Source of the DNA: CALCKU01 sp964607445
Lineage (GTDB): Bacteria > Pseudomonadota > Alphaproteobacteria > Caulobacterales > Maricaulaceae
Direction: 5' to 3'
Assembly (NCBI GenBank): GCA_964607445.1
Contig: CAZSKN010000049.1
Span: 1 to 14,494, forward strand
DNA: 14,494 nt
Below are positions 5,739-14,440 of this stretch, piece after piece. Both the position numbers and the translations under genes were made by a program. The first letter of the stretch is position 1; each line of letters begins with the position of its first letter. The notes beneath the pieces were generated by a model, which worked only from the letters and a program-made list of their open reading frames with translations, did no database searches and was not told the origin of the DNA.

Positions 5739-7584
5739 CGAGCGCGTCTTGCTTGCGCGCGGCTTTCTTACGTTCATGCTCTAATAAAAACCGTTTCCGA
5801 ATACGGATACTCTCGGGTGTCACTTCAACCAATTCATCATCATTGATAAATTCAAGCGCATATTCCAATGTCACTTGAATAGGTGTGGTTAAAACAACGG
5901 CCTCGTCTGTACCGGATGCGCGTACATTTGTCAGTTGCTTCCCCTTAAGGGGGTTAACCACTAAATCGTTTTCCCGCGCATTAATCCCGATAATCATACC
6001 CTCATAGACTTCGGCGGCATGACCAATGAACATTTTACCTCGGTCTTGAAGGTTCCAAAGTGCAAATCCTGCCGCTTTACCAGTTTCCTTAGATACCAAG
6101 ACGCCTTTTTGGCGCCGACCAATACCGGCTTTGGTACGGGGTTTATAGGAATCAAAATTATGATATAGCAGCCCGGTTCCCGATGTCAGTGTCAAAAACT
6201 CTGAACGAAATCCGATCAAGCCACGTGTCGGGATCTGATAATCAAGGCGTACGCGCCCCTGTCCGTCCGGCACCATATCTTGCAGATTACCTTTGCGTTC
6301 GCCCAGTTTTTCCATGATCGAGCCTTGGTGATCACTCTCAACGTCCACGGTCAACGTCTCCCAAGGTTCACACAAAACACCGTCAATATCCTTATTGATC
6401 ACCTGCGGGCGCGAGATCGCGACCTCATAACCTTCACGGCGCATGTTTTCGATTAAGATAGACAAATGCAATTCTCCGCGTCCCGAGACCCGAAACTTGT
6501 CGGCTTCACTGAGTTGTTCGACACGCAAAGCCACATTATGGATGAGTTCTTTTTGCAAACGATCATTGATATTTCGCGAGGTTACATATTTGCCTTCGCG
6601 ACCGGCAAAAGGACTATCATTCACCTGAAAGGTCATCGAAATAGTCGGTTCATCAACGGAAAGCGGAGGGAGTAATTCGACGTTTTCAGGATCACAAATC
6701 ATATCCGATATGCCGAGTTTATCTATGCCGGTAAAACAGCAAATATCACCGGCTGAAACCCTATCCATTTCAACCCGTTCCAATCCCATAAATCCATATA
6801 GTAATAAAACCTTGGCCTTACGCGTGGTTCCGTCAGGTTTGGCGACGATGACGTTTTGATTCTTCTTTATCGTACCGCGCACAACCCGGCCAATACCAAT
6901 CACCCCTGTATAACTATTATAATCCAGCGCCGAGACCTGCAATTGCAAAGCTCCCTCCGGGTCAACATCAGGCACAGGCGCATGCTGGACAATCGCTTCA
7001 AAAAGCGGCGTCATATTTTCGCCAATATTATCGACAGTGTGAGAGGCCCACCCGTTAAGCGCCGACGCATAGACAACCGGAAAATCAAGTTGTTCATCCG
7101 TCGCACCAAGGCGGTCAAATAAATCAAAAGTCTGATCCACCGCCCAATCGGGTCGCGCGCCCACGCGATCAACCTTGTTAACCACAACAATAGGCTTAAG
7201 GCCTTGAGCCAAGGCTTTCTTGGTCACAAAAGTCGTTTGCGGCATCGGACCTTCAACCGCGTCCACCAATAACACAACCGAGTCGACCATAGATAATACG
7301 CGCTCGACTTCACCGCCAAAATCGGCATGTCCGGGTGTGTCGACAATATTAATGCGCCAATTTGTCTTATCACTATCCGTCCAGCGGATAGCAGTGTTTT
7401 TCGCCAGAATGGTAATACCGCGTTCTTTTTCAATATCGTTAGAGTCCATCACGCGCTCTTCACGCACGCCGCGTTCATCTAACGTGCCCGACTGGCGCAA
7501 TAGCTTATCGACAAGCGTCGTTTTACCGTGATCAACATGGGCCACAATCGCCACATTACGCAAAGTTTGGATAGTATCAGTCAT
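5731..7584 (-). CDS. typA: Translational GTPase TypA/BipA
   Basis: This ribosome-associated GTPase of the EF-G family helps 50S subunit assembly and growth under cold or other stress. The product from ATG 7584 is 617 residues. The GTPase domain has G1 AHVDHGKT (15-22), G2 in RGITI (55-59), G3 DTPGH (82-86) and G4 NKVD (136-139). Elongation-factor domain 2, the domain V region and the BipA-specific C-terminal domain with GRRQKGVLVS and GKQLTNVR follow. The frame is open to a TTG at 7635, but the family starts close to LRNVAIVAHVDHG. The predicted promoter would leave almost no leader for that TTG, so 7584 is preferred. The ribosome site there is poor (AGG about ten bases upstream). The gene is convergent with the TerB-like gene and divergent from pepN. 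Confidence 0.96.
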   Translation of the reverse strand: MTDTIQTLRNVAIVAHVDHGKTTLVDKLLRQSGTLDERGVREERVMDSNDIEKERGITILAKNTAIRWTDSDKTNWRINIVDTPGHADFGGEVERVLSMVDSVVLLVDAVEGPMPQTTFVTKKALAQGLKPIVVVNKVDRVGARPDWAVDQTFDLFDRLGATDEQLDFPVVYASALNGWASHTVDNIGENMTPLFEAIVQHAPVPDVDPEGALQLQVSALDYNSYTGVIGIGRVVRGTIKKNQNVIVAKPDGTTRKAKVLLLYGFMGLERVEMDRVSAGDICCFTGIDKLGISDMICDPENVELLPPLSVDEPTISMTFQVNDSPFAGREGKYVTSRNINDRLQKELIHNVALRVEQLSEADKFRVSGRGELHLSILIENMRREGYEVAISRPQVINKDIDGVLCEPWETLTVDVESDHQGSIMEKLGERKGNLQDMVPDGQGRVRLDYQIPTRGLIGFRSEFLTLTSGTGLLYHNFDSYKPRTKAGIGRRQKGVLVSKETGKAAGFALWNLQDRGKMFIGHAAEVYEGMIIGINARENDLVVNPLKGKQLTNVRASGTDEAVVLTTPIQVTLEYALEFINDDELVEVTPESIRIRKRFLLEHERKKAARKQDALDS

Positions 7585-7613
7585 AATTCTGCACGCCTGC
7601 TGTCTTTTCGCGC

Positions 7614-7625
7614 CCCCTTTAGGGG
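7614..7625 (-). promoter_or_regulatory. Small GC hairpin in the typA leader
   Basis: On the typA strand CCCC-TAAA-GGGG forms a four-pair stem about 30 bases before the ATG. With the weak ribosome site downstream it might affect typA translation, for example with temperature. This is inference only. Confidence 0.25.
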
Positions 7626-7646
7626 TTTGAGACAAAAAGTCCAGTC

Positions 7647-7676
7647 TTTATACTCAGGTCAGGATACTCATGTCAG
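7647..7676 (-). promoter_or_regulatory. Candidate typA promoter
   Basis: On the minus strand CTGACA (7671-7676; five of six matches to TTGACA) and TATAAA (7647-7652; five of six matches to TATAAT) are 18 bases apart. Transcription would start near 7640, leaving a leader of roughly 55 bases before ATG 7584. The promoter is almost fully made of the tandem repeat at 7650-7677. Confidence 0.5.
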
Positions 7677-7677
7677 G
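7650..7677. repeat. 14-base tandem direct repeat (two adjacent copies, 13 of 14 identical)
   Basis: ATACTCAGGTCAGG (7650-7663) is followed directly by ATACTCATGTCAGG (7664-7677). It lies over the predicted typA promoter, so it may be a double binding site for a regulator, or a duplication that built the promoter. Confidence 0.75.
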
Positions 7678-7751
7678 GCGAAGACAAAACATTCGAAAAT
7701 TGTCATCCTCAATCACCAACATTGGCTAGCCACAGAAATGCAATGATACCC

Positions 7752-7790
7752 GACCAGGTTGTAGCGGCTTCTGGTCAACTCTATTGACCA
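7752..7790. promoter_or_regulatory. Overlapping inverted repeats: operator or alternative hairpins
   Basis: TGGTCAA (7772-7778) and TTGACCA (7784-7790) form a perfect 7-base inverted repeat around CTCTA. GACCAG at 7752-7757 is also the exact partner of CTGGTC at 7771-7776. The shared TGGTC can pair with only one side at a time. As DNA this looks like a dimer operator with a third half-site. As RNA it would be a two-state switch. It lies between typA and pepN and could serve either. Confidence 0.4.
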
Positions 7791-8006
7791 AAGGTTATCT
7801 CTGGCGAGGCGCGTCATTAGACAATTCCACATTATCCTATGATTGCAAAACGCCCCTTGACGAACGGATTGACCTCAATGAACGCACGTAAAGCGCTCTG
7901 TGCATAGCCCTGAACTTTTTCACTGATTTTTCAATATACTGACTTGTAATTTTGACGGTGGTCGTCACATTACGCCTTCGCCCCCTCCTCACCCTTCGGA
8001 GTTTAT

Positions 8007-10610
8007 ATGCGTACTGATACCGCCCCAACTGTCACACAACTTTCAGATTATTCCCCACCTAATTTCAAGATTGAAAGCGTCTATCTGGATTTCAATCTTG
8101 CCCCTAAGTCAACTCGCGTACGCTCGACCCTTAAACTTACACGGTTACGGGGCGGTCCACTTATACTGGACGGAGAAGATATATCACTCAAATCCGTTAC
8201 GCTGGATGGCAAAATACTCAATCGTCGTGATTACCGTCTAACCCAGACACAGCTTATCCTCAAAAACCTGCCTGATACATGTACCTTAGAGATCGAAACG
8301 CTGTGTAACCCCGAGGCGAATTCCACTTTGATGGGACTGTATGTTTCAGGCGGTCGGTTTTGCACCCAATGCGAGGCAGAGGGCTTTCGCCGGATTACCT
8401 ATTATATGGACAGGCCCGATGTTTTATCTGTGTTTAAAGTCCGGATCAATGCGCCCAAAACCTATCCCTTTTTATTAGCAAACGGTAATATGATCGAAAG
8501 CGGAGATATATCCACGACCCGCCATTACGCGGTCTGGGAAGACCCGTTTCCCAAGCCCTGCTACCTGTTTGCCTTGGTTGCTGGGGATTTCGATATTCTG
8601 GAAGATGAATTCAAAACACGATCAGGGCGTGAAATTCTACTGACAATATATGTCGATCAGGGCGATGCCCCGCGCGCCGAATATGCCATGGACAGTCTTA
8701 AACGCGCGATGAAGTGGGATGAGGACGTCTTTGGGCGTGAATATGATCTCGATCGTTTCATGATCGTTGCTGTACGGGATTTTAATTTCGGCGCGATGGA
8801 AAATAAAGGATTGAATATTTTCAACTCCGCCCTCCTGCTAGCGGATGGTGCCAGCGCAACCGATATGAATTTTGAACGAATAGAATCGGTTGTCGCACAT
8901 GAATATTTTCATAATTGGACTGGCAATCGTATCACCTGTCGTGACTGGTTTCAACTGTGTCTCAAAGAAGGGTTTACCGTTTTCCGCGATCAGGAATTTT
9001 CGGCGGATCAACGCGGGTCCGCAGTACAACGTATCAAAGATGTTCGAGCTTTGCGCGGGCAGCAATTTCCCGAAGACGGCGGCCCGCTCGCCCATCCCGT
9101 TCGCCCAGATAGCTATGTCAAAATAGATAATTTCTACACGGCAACAATCTATGAAAAGGGTGCAGAGCTTATCCGTATGCTCAAAACCATTTTGGGGCCG
9201 GAGGCGTTTCGTAAAGGGTGTGATCACTATTTCGAAAGTCTCGATGGAACCGCTACAACAGTAGAGGCATTTCTAGCCTGTTTTGAATATATTTCCGGTC
9301 AGGATCTCTCTCAATTTATGCGGTGGTATGAACATGCAGGTACACCGCATCTAACGTGCACTTCGGTTAATCGAGACGGAGATGTCGGGACTGTAATCGT
9401 GGAACAATCAGTCCCGACTCAAAAATCCAAAACCGCTACGGCCCCGCGTGTTATCCCGATCCGGTGGCAATATATTTACGACCATGGACCTGTCAGCCCC
9501 CCGAATTTAACAACTATGACTGATACAAAATGTCAATTGACTGAAACGATCCCGTCAGTCGGTGACAGACCTACACTGTCTATCCTTCAGGATTTTTCGG
9601 CTCCGGTCATCCTTCATGTCGATTATACCACGCGTGACCTTATTCGCTTGATGACACATGATCCTAATAGTTTTACCCGTTGGGAGGCTGGACAATCCAT
9701 TGCGCGCAAGCTTCTTGCTCAAATGACCACGGCCATTGAAGCCGGTGAAACACCGCCTATAAATACCGCCTTGAGAGATTATACCCACGCCTTAAGAACC
9801 ACCTTAGTTGATGACAATTTTGATAATAATTTTAAAGCGTTAACATTAACCACTCCAACGCAGGTCGAAATCACGCAAACGCTTGAAACCTCGGACCCGA
9901 TTGCGGTTCATCTCGCGAGCCAATGGTTAAACCGGGCTATATCTGACCATTTAGAGTCTGACCTCCTTGACACCTATCATGCCTTGCAAACCAAGGCCCC
10001 ATTTGACCCAAGCGCCGAAGCCGCCGGACGCCGCGCCTTGAAAAACAAAGCCCTGGCCCTTCTGGCCTCTGGGCTGAACCCGCAAGCCGCTCCTCTCGCG
10101 CTATCCCAGTTTAAAATGGCGCAAAATATGACAGATGAGTTAAGCGCACTTGTCACTCTGACACGACTTGGCGGTCGCCGGGTCGACCACTCTATTGATG
10201 AATTTTATGAAAAATGGGCGTCAAACCCTCTGGTCATTGACAAATGGTTTGCCGTACAGGCCAGTCGTGAACATGACACGGCTATGGCCGCGATTAAAGC
10301 GCTTAGCCAACATAGTGCGTATGATTCACGAAATCCCAACCGCGTCCGGGCACTTTTAGGTAGTTTTGCCATGTCAAACCCTGTACTTTTTCACGCCATT
10401 GATGGCTCCGGCTATACCTTTTTTACCCAGCAGGTTCTAGATATGGACGGACGCAATCCACAGGTTGCGGCCCGTTTGCTGGGGGTCTATGAAGTCTGGC
10501 GTAAACTGGATATAAAACGACAAATGATGATCCGGGATCAACTTGCACACGTCATCGCTGCAAAGCCTTCGAAAAATGTCTTGGAAATCGCAACGAAAAC
10601 CAGAGGTTAG
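8007..10610 (+). CDS. pepN: Aminopeptidase N (M1 family zinc metallopeptidase)
   Basis: This cytoplasmic enzyme removes N-terminal amino acids from peptides during protein turnover. The product is 867 residues, close to the E. coli PepN size, with all domains. The N-terminal beta domain (1-190) is followed by the catalytic domain with the substrate-anchoring GAMEN at 262-266 and the zinc site HEYFH at 298-302. The third ligand is Glu321 in KEGF. The catalytic Tyr lies in NFYTATIYEKG at about residue 384. The beta sandwich and the long helical C-terminal domain follow. There is no signal peptide. The ATG has GGAG five bases upstream. It is the first of three plus-strand genes; the EAL gene begins 76 bases after its stop, with no clear terminator in between, so read-through is possible. 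Confidence 0.97.
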   Translation: MRTDTAPTVTQLSDYSPPNFKIESVYLDFNLAPKSTRVRSTLKLTRLRGGPLILDGEDISLKSVTLDGKILNRRDYRLTQTQLILKNLPDTCTLEIETLCNPEANSTLMGLYVSGGRFCTQCEAEGFRRITYYMDRPDVLSVFKVRINAPKTYPFLLANGNMIESGDISTTRHYAVWEDPFPKPCYLFALVAGDFDILEDEFKTRSGREILLTIYVDQGDAPRAEYAMDSLKRAMKWDEDVFGREYDLDRFMIVAVRDFNFGAMENKGLNIFNSALLLADGASATDMNFERIESVVAHEYFHNWTGNRITCRDWFQLCLKEGFTVFRDQEFSADQRGSAVQRIKDVRALRGQQFPEDGGPLAHPVRPDSYVKIDNFYTATIYEKGAELIRMLKTILGPEAFRKGCDHYFESLDGTATTVEAFLACFEYISGQDLSQFMRWYEHAGTPHLTCTSVNRDGDVGTVIVEQSVPTQKSKTATAPRVIPIRWQYIYDHGPVSPPNLTTMTDTKCQLTETIPSVGDRPTLSILQDFSAPVILHVDYTTRDLIRLMTHDPNSFTRWEAGQSIARKLLAQMTTAIEAGETPPINTALRDYTHALRTTLVDDNFDNNFKALTLTTPTQVEITQTLETSDPIAVHLASQWLNRAISDHLESDLLDTYHALQTKAPFDPSAEAAGRRALKNKALALLASGLNPQAAPLALSQFKMAQNMTDELSALVTLTRLGGRRVDHSIDEFYEKWASNPLVIDKWFAVQASREHDTAMAAIKALSQHSAYDSRNPNRVRALLGSFAMSNPVLFHAIDGSGYTFFTQQVLDMDGRNPQVAARLLGVYEVWRKLDIKRQMMIRDQLAHVIAAKPSKNVLEIATKTRG

Positions 10611-10686
10611 GCCGGCTTAGAACGGACGAAAAAATATTCGATCTTGTAAGGGTTTTGTTTAGGCCCAATGTATAGGGTGGAACCTC

Positions 10687-11415
10687 ATGCCAGACCCTAG
10701 AACAGCTCAAGGTTTTCGTACCCATGTTTCAGAACAGCTTTATTCTGTTCTGCGTCAACCGATTGTGGAATTGAAAACAGGCGCACTTTTACACTATGAA
10801 TGGCTAGTACGTTTCAATAATGAATCGAAGTTGGAAGGTGTGTTGCGCCCGGCCGAAATAAGCGGTGTTATCAAAGATCTTGACCTCTCTATGCTTTTGC
10901 AAGCTATTTTAGTCCTCAATGCCGCACCTGAAAGCCCTAGTATCGCGATAAACCTTTCAGGCGCATCTATTGATAGGCCTGAATTCAATACCTCACTATT
11001 GGCCTGTTTATCAGCCTATGAAGCCCCGCCGGAAAAACTCACAATAGAATTAACCGAAACATGGGATATGAAAGATTTGGGCAAGGCAGGAGCTTTACTC
11101 ACAGAACTCCGTCAACGTGGTCATCATATATGCCTTGACGATGTGGGAGCGGGAGCGGCATCCATTCGTTACTTACGCGCCCTCCCTGCGAACTGGTTGA
11201 AAATTGACGGAGATTTTGTTGTTGCCGCATTTAATTCGCCTCGAGAGCGGGCCATTTTGGAAGCTATTTTAACACTTAGGGAACCCTTGAATTGTCGCTT
11301 CATTGCCGAAGGCATAGAAACAGACGACCTGCACAGCTTTGCTGAATATCTTGGCTTTGATGCTGTACAAGGTTACGCCATTGGTAAACCCGAACCAGAA
11401 ACGCGAATTTCTTAA
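10687..11415 (+). CDS. Stand-alone EAL-domain protein, probable c-di-GMP phosphodiesterase
   Basis: This 242-residue protein is a single EAL domain without receiver, GGDEF or membrane parts. EAL enzymes cut cyclic di-GMP to linear pGpG and so favour motility over attachment. The metal and catalytic residues are present: Glu38 (in EWL rather than EAL), Asn89 (INLSG), Glu121 (IELTE), Asp151-Asp152, Lys172 (LKIDG), Glu208 (AEGIE) and Gln228 (VQGYAIG). Loop 6 reads DDVGAGAAS in place of the more common DDFGTGYSS, so activity or its control may differ. The ATG has AGGGTGG six bases upstream. It lies between pepN and a large sensor kinase, all on the same strand. It may be active or a c-di-GMP-binding effector; the intact residues favour activity. 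Confidence 0.88.
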   Translation: MPDPRTAQGFRTHVSEQLYSVLRQPIVELKTGALLHYEWLVRFNNESKLEGVLRPAEISGVIKDLDLSMLLQAILVLNAAPESPSIAINLSGASIDRPEFNTSLLACLSAYEAPPEKLTIELTETWDMKDLGKAGALLTELRQRGHHICLDDVGAGAASIRYLRALPANWLKIDGDFVVAAFNSPRERAILEAILTLREPLNCRFIAEGIETDDLHSFAEYLGFDAVQGYAIGKPEPETRIS

Positions 11416-11451
11416 CTATTTATGCGGTTTTCCAAAATATAAAACTAACAA

Positions 11452-11481
11452 TCGACAAGTATGAGAATACACGGCTATTCT
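11452..11481 (+). promoter_or_regulatory. Candidate promoter of the sensor kinase gene
   Basis: TCGACA (11452-11457, five of six matches to TTGACA) and TATTCT (11476-11481, four of six) are 18 bases apart, giving a leader of about 20 bases before the GTG start. It would let the kinase be expressed apart from pepN and the EAL gene. Confidence 0.3.
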
Positions 11482-11506
11482 TAATTTTGATTCGTAGGGG
11501 ATGTGT

Positions 11507-14440
11507 GTGACCAGACAATCTACAAGATTGCCTCAAAATACGACGGATATGCGCGGCCAGACGGCCCGCGTAGACATGCGCTCACATCTTTTAGGTCAAA
11601 GTCAACCCCATGCAGCCCCCCCGCATATTAATCAGGCGCCACTACCGCCGCACGCACACGGTATTGAGGCGACCTCTTATGACAATAATTTGTCGGAACC
11701 ACAGAACCCGAGTAGTTTCACCCAATCCTTCTCTCGATTTTCAGACCAAATGGACCAGTCTTCTGTCAAGACGCTGATATATGTGGCTATTGCGTTTCTG
11801 TTTTTCTTCATGGTCATGGTTGGCAGCAAGCTGCTTTTTGACCACAATAAATCCCAATCAGCCACCACGAATGGATTTAGCAATGAGATGTCGACCAAGG
11901 CCGGGTTTGTTTCAAACAGCTTGCGGCGTCAGGTCGAATGGAGTAGCACGGCCCTAAATGGAACCCGTTCCCCCGCGCAAATCATCAATATTATTTCTCG
12001 CGGACAAGGGATTGTCGGGGCCGCCATGCTAAATGCTGATAATCAGGTTTTAGCCGCGTCGTCGGATATTGTCGCAAATGTGCTGAGCAAAACGGACATT
12101 AGTAATTTTCCGCAATCTGATTTGCGAATTTCGTCGCTTATCGCCGAAGATTACTCTGTAAACCCGCTAATTATTACGAAATCCGGATCAAACTTTTTAG
12201 TGGTCGCTCTGGCACCCGGCATGCTTATGGGAGAATTTGATGAAAATTCAGCCATTATAACCACGTCAGGTCGCGTGATTGACGGTTCAAAAATGATTGC
12301 AGCAGCCGGACCTGTTAAACATTTTAATATCAGCCCGGGGCAAATAAATAACTTCGGTGCCCAAAACAATGTCCTAGGCCATAAAAGTCCCTCCGGTAAA
12401 GTCTGGTTAGCCCATCACACGATTCCCGGCGCCAAGTCTCTTTTTATTATATCGTCTAAACCAAAATCTCTGGCCACAAATTGGATTTTTAACCTCATAT
12501 TCTTTCTGACCCTCTTTATGGCCACCGGAGCTCTGGTGGCGACTTTGATGAAAAACATGCTTGAACAAGTCCAGCGCATCCAATCGACTAAAAGTAATAT
12601 CGAGGTTTCCCAACAAAGATATCGCGCAGCGGTTGACGGTAGCCATGGTGGCATTTGGGAATTGGATATTTCCAAAAATACGGCCTTTTTAAGCCGCGCT
12701 CTTAGTCGGTTAATTGGCTTGCGGGATGTTGAACAAACTATCACAATCCCCCAATTTTTAGGATTATTCCATGAAGACGACAGAGAAAAACTATTTTCCC
12801 TGGTCAGACGCGCTCATATAAATGGTGAATTTGACGTAGATGTAAATGTGGCCCGGCGTCCAGTTGTCTTATCATGTCGGGGGCGCCCTTCGGTTAGAGG
12901 GTCGGACTCTGCACGTGTGATCATTGGCATGGCGATGGATGTCAGTGAACAAAGAGGGGCACAAAAAAGTTTGAAAATTGCAGAATATCGACTCAATAAT
13001 GCTTTGGGGGCCATGACCGACTCTTTTGTGATCTGGGACCCTATGAACCGTCTTGTGACCTGGAATCAACGGTTTGAAAATTTTTTCAATTTTCTACCAG
13101 GCCAACTTCAACCCGGCATAGATCATGCGACATTGTCATTCTACTCTAAAAAAGCAATCAAAGACACAATCCGTTCGGAAGGTGAAACCTCCTATGAAAT
13201 TAGTCTTAAAGACGGGCGCTGGATACGCTATCAAGAGACAACTACATCTGAAGGCGGTCGCGTCTGCACCGGAACAGATATTAGTGAAATACGCCTGCGC
13301 GAAGAACAATTGCAATCCAATCAGGTCGTTCGGGAACAAACCATTAGTGTATTGCGCGAATCCCAAACCCGAATCATGGAATTAGCCGAAAATTATGAAC
13401 AAGAAAAAATTCGCGCCGAAGAAGCCAATCAGTCCAAAAGCGAATTTTTGGCTAATATGAGCCATGAATTACGAACACCGTTAAACGCGATTAACGGATT
13501 TTCCGATATTATGAAAAAAGAGATGTTCGGCCCGCTAGGTGATCCACGGTACAAAGAATATGTGAATGACATTTTATTTAGTGGCCAACACTTACTCTCA
13601 TTGATCAATGATATTTTGGATATGTCGAAAATCGAAGCCGGTAAAATGTCTCTCAATACCGAGGCTATCCAGATTAATGATATTGTCCAACAGGTTATTC
13701 GGATCATTCGTGGGCGCGCCGAAGAAAATCGGTTAAAACTGATCTATCAACCTCGTGATTTACCGGAAATTGAAGCCGACCCCCGGGCGGTTAAGCAGGT
13801 CTTGATCAACCTATTGACCAATGCCATTAAATTTACACCCGAAGGCGGGGTCGTGAGCGCCGAAGTGACATCTAATTCTGCCGGGTTGATAATAAAAATT
13901 TCCGATAGCGGCATTGGTATTTCGAGTGAAGATATCGAACGTCTTGCCAAACCTTTTGAACAAATTGACAGCCAACACTCCCGTAAACATGAAGGTACAG
14001 GGCTTGGGCTGGCTTTGTCTAAATCCTTTGTTGAATTACATGGCGGCAATTTCAAAATCGAGAGTGTTGTCAATGAAGGCACAACCGTCACCTTCACCCT
14101 ACCTAACACACCCCCGACAGCCAAAACCGATACATCTGAGAACATTGTGGGTACGGAAATTTCTCGCCTTGCCCGCGATATTGCAGATGTCCTCATGGCT
14201 GACGGCGTTACTGACCCCGCAGACGCACAAATCGAGACCGGCCATCCGACCGCGGTCGCGCCGCCGCCTTCTGCCGCCATGGCCGCGCATATGCAGCCCG
14301 GTACAACAGTTCCCGTAGCGCCGCCGCCCATGCCCCAAGAGCCATATCACGCAACGCCGCCGCCACCTCACCCCTTGGGAGTGGGAGCCATCTCCGAGGA
14401 CGCCGGGCCGGTGAAAACGCCGATATCACCTGCGGCCTAA
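11507..14440 (+). CDS. PleC-like membrane sensor histidine kinase with two PAS domains
   Basis: Numbering is from ATG 11501; the product is 979 residues, or 977 from the GTG at 11507. GTG is preferred because AGGGG (11496-11500) touches the ATG but sits six bases before the GTG. Order: Pro/His-rich tail (1-90), membrane segment (91-113), extracytoplasmic sensor region (114-326), membrane segment (327-349), PAS (371-486), PAS (494-600) and coiled coil (600-645). Next come HisKA with His655 in SHELRTP, then HATPase with the N box near Asn774, DSGIG (802-806) and GTGLGLAL (832-839). A Pro-rich tail (870-979) ends it. Two membrane helices, a large sensor loop, paired PAS domains and the FGPLGDPRY...LINDILDMSKIEAG dimerisation region match the PleC group, which controls DivK in alphaproteobacterial cell-cycle polarity. 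The group is inferred; the kinase is certain. No receiver domain is attached. Confidence 0.9.
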   Translation: MTRQSTRLPQNTTDMRGQTARVDMRSHLLGQSQPHAAPPHINQAPLPPHAHGIEATSYDNNLSEPQNPSSFTQSFSRFSDQMDQSSVKTLIYVAIAFLFFFMVMVGSKLLFDHNKSQSATTNGFSNEMSTKAGFVSNSLRRQVEWSSTALNGTRSPAQIINIISRGQGIVGAAMLNADNQVLAASSDIVANVLSKTDISNFPQSDLRISSLIAEDYSVNPLIITKSGSNFLVVALAPGMLMGEFDENSAIITTSGRVIDGSKMIAAAGPVKHFNISPGQINNFGAQNNVLGHKSPSGKVWLAHHTIPGAKSLFIISSKPKSLATNWIFNLIFFLTLFMATGALVATLMKNMLEQVQRIQSTKSNIEVSQQRYRAAVDGSHGGIWELDISKNTAFLSRALSRLIGLRDVEQTITIPQFLGLFHEDDREKLFSLVRRAHINGEFDVDVNVARRPVVLSCRGRPSVRGSDSARVIIGMAMDVSEQRGAQKSLKIAEYRLNNALGAMTDSFVIWDPMNRLVTWNQRFENFFNFLPGQLQPGIDHATLSFYSKKAIKDTIRSEGETSYEISLKDGRWIRYQETTTSEGGRVCTGTDISEIRLREEQLQSNQVVREQTISVLRESQTRIMELAENYEQEKIRAEEANQSKSEFLANMSHELRTPLNAINGFSDIMKKEMFGPLGDPRYKEYVNDILFSGQHLLSLINDILDMSKIEAGKMSLNTEAIQINDIVQQVIRIIRGRAEENRLKLIYQPRDLPEIEADPRAVKQVLINLLTNAIKFTPEGGVVSAEVTSNSAGLIIKISDSGIGISSEDIERLAKPFEQIDSQHSRKHEGTGLGLALSKSFVELHGGNFKIESVVNEGTTVTFTLPNTPPTAKTDTSENIVGTEISRLARDIADVLMADGVTDPADAQIETGHPTAVAPPPSAAMAAHMQPGTTVPVAPPPMPQEPYHATPPPPHPLGVGAISEDAGPVKTPISPAA

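Larger units (their letters stand above)
7585..8006. other. 422-base divergent intergenic region between typA and pepN
   Basis: No credible gene was found. It contains the typA leader and promoter, the 14-base tandem repeat, the inverted repeats at 7752-7790, and a small palindrome ATTGA-CC-TCAAT at 7868-7879. A possible pepN -10 box, TATACT, is at 7935-7940 with a poor TGAACT 18 bases upstream. A 63-codon minus-strand frame overlapping the pepN start is very basic, lacks a ribosome site and was not accepted. Confidence 0.5.

Noticed and set aside
7585..7635. 17 extra residues at the typA N-terminus from TTG 7635
   Set aside because: The family begins just before LRNVAIVAHVDHG, and the predicted promoter leaves only a few bases before this TTG.
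7837..8028. 63-codon minus-strand frame overlapping the pepN start
   Set aside because: Very basic composition, overlap with pepN and no ribosome site; a shadow of regulatory DNA.
13747..14331. 194-codon minus-strand frame within the kinase gene
   Set aside because: Antisense to the HATPase domain and Pro-rich tail; its Gly/Ala-rich composition is the mirror of that coding sequence.
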